Positions 1 through 5,998 of a stretch of DNA of 9,118 bases are shown piece by piece. Made by a program: the position numbers and the translations under genes. The first letter of the stretch is position 1. The number at the start of each line of letters is the position of its first letter. This DNA is from Bacillota bacterium (lineage in GTDB: Bacteria > Bacillota > Bacilli > Paenibacillales > Paenibacillaceae): contig JAEZZE010000424.1 in assembly GCA_023418755.1 (NCBI GenBank), positions 1-9,118 of the forward strand, given 5' to 3'. The notes under the pieces are model-generated. The model was not told where the DNA came from. It made no database searches and saw only the letters and a program-made list of their open reading frames with translations.

Positions 1-246
1 CCCGCACTTTCCTCGGCCCCCGGCCGCTTTAACGGTCTGGCAGACCGGTATCACACGCTTTCCACGGCCCCCGGTCGCTTTAACGGTCTGGCAGACCGTT
101 ATCCCGCACTTTCCACGGCCCCCGGCCGCTTTTAACGGTCCGACAGACCGTTATCCCGCACTTTCCTCGGCCCCCGGCCCCTTTAACGGTCTGGCAGACC
201 GTTATCCCGCACTTTCCTCGGCCCCCGGTCGCTTTAACGGTCCGAC
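1..246. repeat. 51-bp tandem repeat array, left part
   Basis: Head-to-tail copies of a C-rich 51-bp unit start at 1, 52, 103 (52 bp), 155 and 206. The fifth copy is cut by the insertion sequence after 246. Each unit begins near CCCGCACTTTCC, has a GC-rich middle (GGCCCCCGGCCG) and ends with a dyad, AACGGTCTG-G-CAGACCGTT or the variant AACGGTC-CGACA-GACCGTT. Copies differ by a few substitutions and abut without unique spacers, so this is a direct tandem array and not a CRISPR. It runs off the left window edge, so the copy number is unknown. The 51-bp period keeps reading frame and produces repeated 17-residue stretches on the minus strand, but the 52-bp copy and stops break them. I infer a non-coding intergenic repeat whose function I do not recognise. 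Confidence 0.9.
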
Positions 247-274
247 TGGAGCTAGAATAAAAAGTGGACACCTC
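247..274 (+). repeat. IS left terminal inverted repeat
   Basis: This left end pairs with the right end at 1505-1533. Both contain the 15-bp block AAAAAGTGGACACCT (259-273 here, reverse complement at 1506-1520). The outermost 12 bp match only partly (TGGAGC... against TGAACC...), apart from the conserved terminal TG. The -35 of the transposase promoter lies inside this repeat. Confidence 0.9.
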
Positions 275-293
275 GTAAGAGCAGACAGATAAT
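265..293 (+). promoter_or_regulatory. Transposase promoter in IS left end
   Basis: TGGACA (265-270) and GATAAT (288-293) are separated by 17 bp, and each matches the sigma-A hexamers at five of six positions. The -35 lies in the terminal inverted repeat, a common arrangement that lets transposase bound to the end compete with transcription. Expected initiation near 300 is upstream of the orfA ribosome site at 311-314. Confidence 0.6.
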
Positions 294-322
294 GAAGACA
301 ACAAGAAAAAGAGGTGTCCGGT

Positions 323-619
323 ATGGGTGAGCAAAGACAGCATTACAGCGAAGAATTCAAAGAGCAAGTCGTTCGGTACATTCAGGAGCAGACGAAGACA
401 CTGCCTCAAATCGCAGAAGAACTGAATGTACCGAAAGGGACGATACGCCAGTGGCAAGCGAAGTATCGCAAGTTTGAGAATGAACCGCTCGTAGATCGCG
501 AAACGCTGCGTCAAAAGGACCAACAGTTGCAGGAACAAGAACGCACCATTGAGGATCTCAAAGAGGAAATCGCTATCCTAAAAAAGGCCATGCACATCTT
601 CAGCAAAGAAAAGAACTAA
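323..619 (+). CDS. IS3-family transposase OrfA
   Basis: A 98-residue OrfA, the DNA-binding subunit of an IS3-family transposase. Residues about 8-50 form a helix-turn-helix (YSEEFKEQVV followed by LPQIAEELNVPKGTIRQWQ). Residues about 58-90 are a leucine-zipper-like coiled coil ending in ILKKAMHIFSKE, typical of IS3-family OrfA. I chose ATG 323 because GAGG at 311-314 is 8 nt upstream. An in-frame GTG at 314 would overlap that site. The slippery heptamer at 580-586 lies near the 3' end, so a fraction of ribosomes should shift -1 to make the OrfAB transposase. OrfA alone normally acts as a regulator of transposition. Confidence 0.93.
   Translation: MGEQRQHYSEEFKEQVVRYIQEQTKTLPQIAEELNVPKGTIRQWQAKYRKFENEPLVDRETLRQKDQQLQEQERTIEDLKEEIAILKKAMHIFSKEKN
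580..586 (+). other. Programmed -1 frameshift site (A_AAA_AAG)
   Basis: The heptamer A AAA AAG is phased correctly for tandem slippage: orfA codons read CTA AAA AAG at 578-586. The -1 frame is open from here to the orfB stop at 1494 and reads through F-I-E-D-H-R-S-E-F-R directly before the orfB ATG at 658. This is the canonical route to OrfAB in IS3-family elements. Confidence 0.88.
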
Positions 620-657
620 GGTTCCAGTTCATCGAAGATCATCGCTCTGAGTTTCGA

Positions 658-1494
658 ATGGAGAAGATGTGCACAGTTCTAGACGTATCCCGGAGCGGCT
701 ATTATAAGTGGTACCAAGAGAAGGCGAATGAGAACGCGTACCAGAGACGCCGCAAGGCTTTGCTGGCACGGATTACATGGCTGTTCTTAGACACCAAGAA
801 ACGTTATGGCAGCCCTAAGATCACAGCGCTTCTCAGGCAGGAAGGCTGGATCGTCTCTGAGCGTACAGTGGGTAAGCTGATGCAAGAGAATGGTCTACGT
901 TCGTGTGTATCAAAGAAGTTCAAGGTCACGACAACGGATTCCAATCACGCCAATCCCGTTGCACCAAACGTGCTAGATCAGCAGTTTAGGACGACAGCGC
1001 CGAATAAAGTCTGGGTAACGGATATCACGCATGTACCGTGCCGAGAAGGTCGATTGTACCTGGCAAGCGTCATGGACCTCTACACACGCAAAATCGTCGG
1101 CTGGAAGCTGGCAGATCGGATGACGACCGATTTGATCCTCGGAGCATTGGATCAAGCTTATGCAGCTAAGAAGCCGGCTAGGGGGCTGATACACCACTCC
1201 GATCGAGGATCCCAGTATACCTCAGAAGAGTACCGGGCAAGGCTGAAACAGTACAAAATGAAAGTCAGCATGAGTCGGAGAGGCAACTGTTACGATAACG
1301 CCTGCATGGAATCTTTCCACAGCGTACTGAAGAAAGAGTTTATTTACTGCACGCGATTTAAGAGCAAGTCGCAAGCCCAACAAGAGATGTTCGAGTACAT
1401 TGAATTCTTTTACAATCGCAAGAGAATCCATGGTTCTTTGGGTTACGTATCGCCTGAACGATTTGAGGCCACGTATTACAAAAAAATCAGTTAA
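658..1494 (+). CDS. IS3-family transposase OrfB (DDE integrase domain)
   Basis: A 278-residue catalytic part of the IS3-family transposase, normally produced as the OrfAB fusion by -1 frameshifting. Residues about 1-90 are an HTH_21-like linker region (SRSGYYKWYQ, KKRYGSPKITALL). From about 110 the RNase-H-fold integrase core carries D122 (VWVTDITHV), D182 (HHSDRGSQYTS) and E218 (NACMESFHSVLKKE). Exactly 35 residues lie between D182 and E218, the DD(35)E signature. The full core and C-terminal RIHGSLGYVSPERFE motif are present, so nothing suggests inactivation. The ATG at 658 lacks a good ribosome site, which fits expression mainly by frameshifting. Confidence 0.95.
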   Translation: MEKMCTVLDVSRSGYYKWYQEKANENAYQRRRKALLARITWLFLDTKKRYGSPKITALLRQEGWIVSERTVGKLMQENGLRSCVSKKFKVTTTDSNHANPVAPNVLDQQFRTTAPNKVWVTDITHVPCREGRLYLASVMDLYTRKIVGWKLADRMTTDLILGALDQAYAAKKPARGLIHHSDRGSQYTSEEYRARLKQYKMKVSMSRRGNCYDNACMESFHSVLKKEFIYCTRFKSKSQAQQEMFEYIEFFYNRKRIHGSLGYVSPERFEATYYKKIS

Positions 1495-1504
1495 ATGCGC
1501 TTAA

Positions 1505-1533
1505 AAGGTGTCCACTTTTTTGACAGAGGTTCA
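1505..1533 (-). repeat. IS right terminal inverted repeat
   Basis: Reverse complement of the left end, with the shared block at 1506-1520 and a terminal CA at 1532-1533. It is offset from the left repeat by one extra A in the A-run. A plus-strand TTGACA (1520-1525) points outward toward the fnr-like gene. Confidence 0.9.
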
Positions 1534-1549
1534 GACAGACCGGTATCCC
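1520..1549 (+). promoter_or_regulatory. Possible outward hybrid promoter at IS right end
   Basis: A perfect TTGACA (1520-1525) lies just inside the IS end and faces the fnr-like gene. The best -10 candidate, TATCCC (1544-1549) at 18-bp spacing, comes from the flanking repeat and matches only three of six positions. Outward -35 boxes that form hybrid promoters are known for several IS3-family elements. Activity here is doubtful because of the weak -10. Confidence 0.25.
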
Positions 1550-1680
1550 AACGCCTTCCTCGCCCCCAGCCGCTTTAACGGTCCGACAGACCACTAGCTC
1601 GCGCTTTCCTCAGCTCCCGGCCGATTTAACGGTCCGACAGACCAATATCCCGCACTTTCCTCGGCCCCCGGCCGATTTAA
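1534..1680. repeat. 51-bp tandem repeat array, right part
   Basis: This is the continuation of the left array beyond the insertion sequence. Positions 1534-1536 are the duplicated target GAC, 1537-1546 complete the interrupted fifth copy, and further copies start at 1547 and 1598. A 32-bp partial copy occupies 1649-1680. The copies at 1547 and 1598 are the most diverged (for example CCCAACGCC at their start and ACCACTAG or ACCAATAT after the dyad). The array stops abruptly at 1680, where the upstream region of the fnr-like gene begins. Confidence 0.88.
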
Positions 1681-1712
1681 ACTACCCCGCCACTGTGAGA
1701 AGTCGTTCAAAA

Positions 1713-1728
1713 TGTGATATTCCTCACA
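1713..1728. promoter_or_regulatory. FNR/CRP-type operator TGTGA-N6-TCACA
   Basis: TGTGATATTCCTCACA is a perfect inverted repeat with the half-site recognised by Crp/Fnr proteins that carry R-E-x-x-x-R in the recognition helix. The downstream protein has exactly that (R206, E207, R211). It lies about 105 bp upstream of the gene, so autoregulation is the obvious inference. I could not place a convincing -10/-35 at the usual -41.5 distance, so activation and repression remain open. The rest of 1681-1833 shows no other clear element. Confidence 0.75.
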
Positions 1729-1833
1729 GAAAAATAGGGGAATTCCCCCTTCGCATTTCAGCGTATTCCCGGATAACATTCATTTCCTCCGCAAGGTACG
1801 ATAGAGTTAACAGAACGAGGGGAGATGGCAGCG

Positions 1834-2604
1834 ATGGGCAGCGGCAACGGGCTGGCGATAGCGATGGCAAATGAACGGACGGGGGTTCGGGCGTGTCCCG
1901 GACATATGGGGATCGAGAATTTCTGCGAGCCGAAGCAGTTCGAACGTCTGGAAAGCATCATGGTTCCCATGCGGGTCCAAGCTGGCGGATTCCTGTTCTG
2001 GGAAGGCGACGAGGCGGAACAAGCGTATTACGTTCGCACCGGAAGGGTAAAGCTGCGGAAATCGACCGAGGACGGCAAGGAATATATCCTGTCGATTTTG
2101 CAGGCGGGCGATATGATCTGCGAGTTCGCGGCGGGACAGACGGGTCTTCAATACGCTTTTACGGCGGAAGTGACGGAAAATGCCGAAATCGGCGTCATCA
2201 ACCGCCACGATCTGGAAACGGCCATGCGTCAAGACGGAGAGCTGGCCTTCGGCTTCATGGGGTGGATGGCGTACAATCACCGGGTCACGCAGTCGAAATT
2301 CCGCGACTTGCTGCTCTTCGGCAAGCCGGGGGCGCTGGCTTCGACCTTGATCCGCCTGAGCAATTCGTTCGGCGTGGCGGAAGCCTACGGCATTCGCATC
2401 GACATGAAGCTGACCCACGCGGAGCTGGCCGATTTCATCGGAGCGACGCGCGAGAGCGTCAACCGGATGCTTAACGAGTTCAAGGAAAAGGACATTCTTG
2501 ATTTCCGCTACGGGAAAATCATCATCCGCAGTCTTAGCGCTTTGCAGCAAATTTGCCGCTGCAACACCTGCCCGACTTGCCCGGAGGAAATCTGCAGAAT
2601 ATGA
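1834..2604 (+). CDS. fnr: Fnr-like Crp/Fnr-family regulator with C-terminal Cys cluster
   Basis: A 256-residue cytoplasmic transcription factor. Residues about 37-122 form the cyclic-nucleotide-binding-like beta barrel (GGFLFWEGDEAEQAYYVRTG). A dimerisation helix follows, and residues about 195-227 are the Crp-type HTH (HAELADFIGATRESVNRML), with R206, E207 and R211 placed as in CRP for contacting GTGA half-sites. The C-terminus carries cysteines 241, 243, 246, 249 and 254. C246-x2-C249-x4-C254 has the spacing of the [4Fe-4S] ligands of Bacillus subtilis Fnr, so I infer an oxygen-sensing anaerobic regulator. N-terminal C21 and C31 are extra. ATG 1834 is preferred because GAGGGGAG (1817-1824) sits 9 nt upstream, whereas ATG 1825 would abut it. 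A matching operator lies upstream. Another Crp-family role is possible. Confidence 0.85.
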   Translation: MGSGNGLAIAMANERTGVRACPGHMGIENFCEPKQFERLESIMVPMRVQAGGFLFWEGDEAEQAYYVRTGRVKLRKSTEDGKEYILSILQAGDMICEFAAGQTGLQYAFTAEVTENAEIGVINRHDLETAMRQDGELAFGFMGWMAYNHRVTQSKFRDLLLFGKPGALASTLIRLSNSFGVAEAYGIRIDMKLTHAELADFIGATRESVNRMLNEFKEKDILDFRYGKIIIRSLSALQQICRCNTCPTCPEEICRI

Positions 2605-2609
2605 GGAAA

Positions 2610-2653
2610 CGATAAAGGCATGCATCCTCCCGGGAGGATGCGTGCCTTTATCG
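2610..2653. terminator. 44-bp near-perfect hairpin, probable terminator
   Basis: The arms 2610-2631 and 2632-2653 (CGATAAAGGC... and ...GCCTTTATCG, centred on CCCGGG) are complementary except for one G:T-type position. It begins 5 nt after the fnr-like stop codon, the usual place for a terminator. There is no U-run beyond the stem; the only T-rich stretch (CCTTTATC) is inside the 3' arm. It could be a bidirectional or pausing terminator, or an mRNA-stabilising hairpin. Confidence 0.5.
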
Positions 2654-2803
2654 TGGGTGACGCCCGTCATGACTTTGGTCATTTCGGTCATGAGATCGCA
2701 AGAAGCCCCCTCCGCTCGAGGCCATCCTATGGTAATCTAGAAAAAGAAACGAAGTCTAAAGTCCGCAATGCGGCGACCCGCCGCCGAAGGAGCACGTCTT
2801 TTC

Positions 2804-4786
2804 ATGAGAAGCGGCAAGCTTTCCCTCATCGTCTGGCTGATCGTATGCGCGGCGACGCTGGGCTTAATGCTCCCCTCCCGTCTCCTGCCGCCCTCTACCC
2901 ATTTCGAGGGCCGGGAACCCCCTGTCGCGTCCTTGTCAAAATATTGGGAAGTCCATTACGGGCCGAGCCTGCCGACCGACGGAGACTGGCAGCCCTTCGG
3001 ACCCTCGGAATGGAGCGGGCTGGAGCGGTATTCGGGCACGCTGTGGGTACGCCGCGACCTGCCCGAGATGCACTGGAGGAACCCTTATCTTTATATCGGA
3101 GGCATGAACCGCTTCGAAGTGTCGCTCGACGGGCGCGAAGTGTACCGTTTTCACATGGATGACGGCCCGGTATACAATCATTATTTAATGTCGCGGCATC
3201 CGGTCCGCGTCTCTCCGGAGGACGAAGGCAAGAAGCTGACTATGCGCATCGAATGGGATCGCATGAAGTTCCTGGGCAATTCCTGGATCTTCGCCGGGAA
3301 TCCGGATCAAGTTTTCGGCTTGTTCTTTCGCGACGATGCTTTTCGTTACGTCTATTCGATCGTCTATCTGCTTGCTTTCGCAATCGCTATCGCGTTGTAC
3401 GCAAGGCGGAGGGAGCGGCTGATTCTATGGTTCGCGTGCCTGGCGTTCTCCGCGGGATGCGGTCTGCTGTTCCTGTGCGATTCGCTGCAATGGTTCGTTA
3501 ACGCGGGCCCCATGTATTATTGGAAAGATCTTCTGCTGGCTTTCGGCGTGTATTCGTTCGTCGGGCTCTACGCGGAAGCGTTGGGCGTTGCCCGGCGGCT
3601 GCCGCTGCGAATCGCCAAATCCGGACTGCTCCTCTACGCGTTCGCCAGTCTGATCGCAAGCTTGAACAGTCCGACGCTCTATTGGAAAATGCTGACCACA
3701 GGCTTCCCCTGGCTTGCTTTGTCCGCGATCGGGGTCGTCACGTACGCGATCGCCCGGTATCCGTCCGGAGATCAATCGGCGAACGAGAGAAGATGGCTGA
3801 TCAGAGGGTATGCGATTTTGGTCGTATGCGGCCTTGGGCATATTCTCTCCAATTACGCCGCGGAAATGGGCTTGCTCCCGGCCGGTCTCTCTTATCTCGC
3901 CTCCGTGCTCGGCAGTCTGCTGGCGAACGGATTGTTTCTATTCATGCTTAGCACGACCCTGATTCTGGTCCATCGGGTAAGCCGCGTCTACGTCGAATCG
4001 GAGCGGAACGCCAGAGAGCTGCGGGAGAAAAACAACGAGCTTGAGCAATTCCATCACAATCTGGAACGGTTGGTGGAAAGACGCACGGAACAATTGGAAG
4101 AAGCGCATCGTTCCTTGTCCGTAACGATGCGCGAGAAGGCGGAGACGCTGGCCGAAGTGTCCGTTCTGGAGGAGCGCAATAGAATCGCCCGCGAAATGCA
4201 CGATGTCGTCGGGCATACGTTGACCGCGGCGATCGTGCAGCTGGAAGCGAGCAAAAAAATGGCCGAACGGGAGGACAAGCTCCCGCTCGACAAGCTGGAC
4301 ACCGTAGGCAGCCTGGTTCGCAGAGGCCTCGACGACATTCGCAAGACGGTGCGCCGACTCAAAAACGATAAGATTCCGGCCAAGCTGGAGGATGCTCTGA
4401 ACGAATTGCTCCGCGAAACGATCGAGACGATGGAGGTCGCGATCGAAGCGGATATCGTCATCCCTCACCGGTTGGGCAAGCCGACCGAACAGGTCATCTA
4501 CCATGCGCTTCAGGAGGGGCTGACGAACGGAATTCGGCATGCGCGGTGCAGCAAATTCCGCTACTCGCTGCTCCCCGTCGGCGATGCGCTGGAAATCCGG
4601 CTGTGGAACGACGGCATGCCTTACGCGCACGCGAAGCCCGGCTTCGGCCTGACCGCGATGACGGAACGCATCCGCCTGCTGGGCGGCACCCTCTCCGTAC
4701 GGTCGTCCGAAAATGCCGACGGAGAGCCGGCGGGATGCGAGCTCGCCATCTCCCTGCCTCTTCCGGAGGCGAGCGGCGCGGGATAG
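2804..4786 (+). CDS. Membrane sensor histidine kinase, HisKA_3 type with 7TM sensor
   Basis: A 660-residue inner-membrane kinase. A basic N-terminus and one hydrophobic helix (about 6-24) lead to an extracytoplasmic beta-rich, galactose-binding-like domain (about 45-165; YLYIGGMNRFEVSLDGREVY). Seven hydrophobic helices follow between about 181 and 390, resembling the 7TMR-DISM architecture. A coiled coil (about 395-455) precedes the HisKA_3 phosphoacceptor motif EERNRIAREMHDVVGHTLTA with H466. The ATPase has LQEGLTNGIRHA (569-580), NDG and GFGLTAMTERI (613-623). ATG 2804 is preferred over an upstream ATG at 2768 because GAAGGAG ends at 2792, 11 nt before it. The family normally phosphorylates a LuxR/NarL-type response regulator, but none lies beside it. 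The gene stops 11 bp before a convergent gene. The ligand is unknown. Confidence 0.9.
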   Translation: MRSGKLSLIVWLIVCAATLGLMLPSRLLPPSTHFEGREPPVASLSKYWEVHYGPSLPTDGDWQPFGPSEWSGLERYSGTLWVRRDLPEMHWRNPYLYIGGMNRFEVSLDGREVYRFHMDDGPVYNHYLMSRHPVRVSPEDEGKKLTMRIEWDRMKFLGNSWIFAGNPDQVFGLFFRDDAFRYVYSIVYLLAFAIAIALYARRRERLILWFACLAFSAGCGLLFLCDSLQWFVNAGPMYYWKDLLLAFGVYSFVGLYAEALGVARRLPLRIAKSGLLLYAFASLIASLNSPTLYWKMLTTGFPWLALSAIGVVTYAIARYPSGDQSANERRWLIRGYAILVVCGLGHILSNYAAEMGLLPAGLSYLASVLGSLLANGLFLFMLSTTLILVHRVSRVYVESERNARELREKNNELEQFHHNLERLVERRTEQLEEAHRSLSVTMREKAETLAEVSVLEERNRIAREMHDVVGHTLTAAIVQLEASKKMAEREDKLPLDKLDTVGSLVRRGLDDIRKTVRRLKNDKIPAKLEDALNELLRETIETMEVAIEADIVIPHRLGKPTEQVIYHALQEGLTNGIRHARCSKFRYSLLPVGDALEIRLWNDGMPYAHAKPGFGLTAMTERIRLLGGTLSVRSSENADGEPAGCELAISLPLPEASGAG

Positions 4787-4797
4787 GAGAGGCGGGA

Positions 4798-5355
4798 TCA
4801 GGCCGCCGTCGTCCTCGTCCGCGGCAGAAGCTGGATGAGGATCGCGCCGAGAAGCTGCATGCCGATTTTGACGGCAATTTGGCCGGCGATGGCGTAGCCG
4901 ACCAGGCTCCAGGGCAGGATTCCCGCTCCGAGCGGAGACAGGCCGACGATGACGAAGACGACGCTGTCGACCGCGCCCCCGACGATGCCGCTGTACAGCA
5001 CCCGCATTGACATCGGCAGCTTAAGCCGGGTATAGATTTCGGTGTCCGCCGTCTCCGAGAACAGGAAGGTGAGGGCCGAAGCGCCCACGATCCACAGCGT
5101 ATCGTCCAGCAGGAACGAGCTGAGCGCGGAAATCGCCATCGCGGTTACGATGACGATGTACGTGTTGCGGCGCCCAATAGCGTTCTGCACGAGATCCCGG
5201 AAAATGAACGTCGCGCCGATCAGGAACGAGCCCGCGGGGATGATCAGATACCCTAGCTGGACGGGCGCGTAAGCGGCGGTGACGACGTTGGCGGCGACGA
5301 TGGCGAGCAGATACAGCGCGATCAGCGCGAATTTCGTTCCGGAGCCCTTTCTCAT
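4798..5355 (-). CDS. YhhQ/VUT-family queuosine precursor transporter
   Basis: A 185-residue integral membrane protein with about six hydrophobic segments (roughly 8-28, 34-52, 64-83, 86-101, 118-138, 147-175). It shows family features: a charged FRDLVQNAIG at 52-61, SETADTEIYTR at 100-110 and GGAVDSVVF at 126-134. This family (DUF165, YhhQ in Escherichia coli) imports preQ0/preQ1-type 7-deazaguanine precursors. Its ATG overlaps the queF stop by 4 nt (ATGA at 5352-5355) and a GGTGG-like site lies inside the end of queF, so the two are translationally coupled under the preQ1 riboswitch. That context supports the substrate assignment. Family membership is read from motifs without an alignment. 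Confidence 0.85.
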   Translation of the reverse strand: MRKGSGTKFALIALYLLAIVAANVVTAAYAPVQLGYLIIPAGSFLIGATFIFRDLVQNAIGRRNTYIVIVTAMAISALSSFLLDDTLWIVGASALTFLFSETADTEIYTRLKLPMSMRVLYSGIVGGAVDSVVFVIVGLSPLGAGILPWSLVGYAIAGQIAVKIGMQLLGAILIQLLPRTRTTAA

Positions 5356-5843
5356 CGGTTATCCACCTTCTCCGGGTACAGGTCGTGGTTAAGCAGCCGG
5401 TGCTCGGCCATCCGTTCGTACTTGGTTCCCGGCTGCCCCCAGTTGCAGTAAGGATCGATCGAAATCCCCCCGCGCGGCGTAAACTTGCCCCACACCTCGA
5501 TATAGCGCGGATTCATCAGACCGATCAAGTCGTTCATGATGATATTCATGCAGTCCTCGTGGAAATCCCCATGATTCCGAAAGCTGAACAAATACAGCTT
5601 CAACGCCTTGCTTTCCACCATTTTCCGGTCCGGAATGTAAGAGATGTACAGCGTCGCGAAATCGGGCTGGCCCGTAATCGGGCACAGGCTGGTAAATTCG
5701 GGACAATTGAACTTGACGAAATAGTCCCGGCCCGGGTGCTTGTTGTCGAACGACTCGAGAATGCCCGGGTCGTACTCGAACGCATATTGGGTTCCTTGAT
5801 TGCCGAGCAGCGTCAGGTCTTGCATTTCTTCCGGCTTGCGCAT
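5352..5843 (-). CDS. queF: NADPH-dependent 7-cyano-7-deazaguanine (preQ0) reductase QueF
   Basis: A 163-residue single-domain (Bacillus-type) QueF, a cytoplasmic T-fold enzyme that reduces the nitrile of preQ0 to the aminomethyl group of preQ1, the step before insertion into tRNA anticodon position 34. C54 in FTSLCPITGQPDF is the thioimide-forming cysteine and D61 the proton donor. The QueF motif ESKALKLYLFSFRNHGDFHE (77-96) supplies the NADPH contacts, and H95-E96 bind the purine. These positions are within one residue of B. subtilis QueF. The start ATG is preceded by an AAAGGGG ribosome site separated by A plus T8, and that site lies in the 3' arm of a hairpin. It is the first gene of a two-gene operon with the transporter, regulated by the upstream preQ1-I riboswitch. 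Confidence 0.97.
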   Translation of the reverse strand: MRKPEEMQDLTLLGNQGTQYAFEYDPGILESFDNKHPGRDYFVKFNCPEFTSLCPITGQPDFATLYISYIPDRKMVESKALKLYLFSFRNHGDFHEDCMNIIMNDLIGLMNPRYIEVWGKFTPRGGISIDPYCNWGQPGTKYERMAEHRLLNHDLYPEKVDNR

Positions 5844-5876
5844 AAAAAAAATCCCCTTTCTTGTGTGAAGAAAGAG
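5844..5876 (-). terminator. Terminator-like hairpin plus U8 directly before queF start
   Basis: On the transcribed strand a 9-bp stem (positions 5876-5868 with 5862-5854, CTCTTTCTT with AAGAAAGGG, one G:U pair) and a 5-nt loop CACAC are followed by GA and eight U (5851-5844). The run ends at the queF AUG. The 3' arm contains the ribosome site AAAGGGG. The structure could therefore terminate transcription and, in any completed transcript, hide the Shine-Dalgarno. It is the best candidate for the riboswitch expression platform, although it lies about 180 nt from the aptamer. Confidence 0.6.
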
Positions 5877-5998
5877 AATTCGCAGTGAACCGTTCCGCTA
5901 AAGAAACATGAAAAAAACGGCACTTCATCGGCGGCAGAAGGCTATCCCGAGTATTGCGGTCGCGGGGTTCCGGACGAGGATCGGCCGATTCGGCGATC

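Larger units (their letters stand above)
247..1533 (+). mobile_element. Complete IS3-family insertion sequence
   Basis: A 1287-bp element with TG...CA ends, imperfect terminal inverted repeats, two overlapping-frame genes (orfA, orfB) and a flanking 3-bp direct repeat GAC (244-246 and 1534-1536). Removing the element and one GAC restores a normal tandem-repeat unit, so both the boundaries and the target duplication can be read directly. The -1 frameshift site and catalytic residues are intact, so it may be active. Its base composition is visibly less GC-rich than the host genes, consistent with recent acquisition. The subgroup is probably IS3 or IS150-like by protein motifs, but I cannot assign a named element without a database search. 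Confidence 0.95.

Noticed and set aside
1..246. CRISPR-like array
   Set aside because: Units abut directly and are similar over their full length. There are no short repeats separated by unique spacers.
80..538. Minus-strand frame with repeated 17-residue stretches across the tandem array and IS end
   Set aside because: The repetition only reflects the 51-bp period. The frame crosses the IS junction into the antisense of orfA, and the 52-bp unit breaks it on the undisturbed array.
1797..1802. TACGAT as a -10 for the fnr-like gene
   Set aside because: It matches four of six positions but has no acceptable -35 at 16-18 bp, and it is not at the distance expected from the TGTGA box.
1807..2691. 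294-residue minus-strand open frame opposite the fnr-like gene
   Set aside because: It has no family motifs, and the opposite strand encodes a clear Crp/Fnr protein with a ribosome site. It is an antisense shadow in GC-rich DNA.
2733..2738. TAATCT as a -10 for the histidine kinase gene
   Set aside because: No -35 lies at suitable spacing and the match is weak. I see no supportable promoter in 2654-2803.
5911..5917. Second T7 run on the minus strand as a possible riboswitch terminator
   Set aside because: The bases before it (GAAGTGCCG) have no adjacent complementary arm, so no terminator stem forms.
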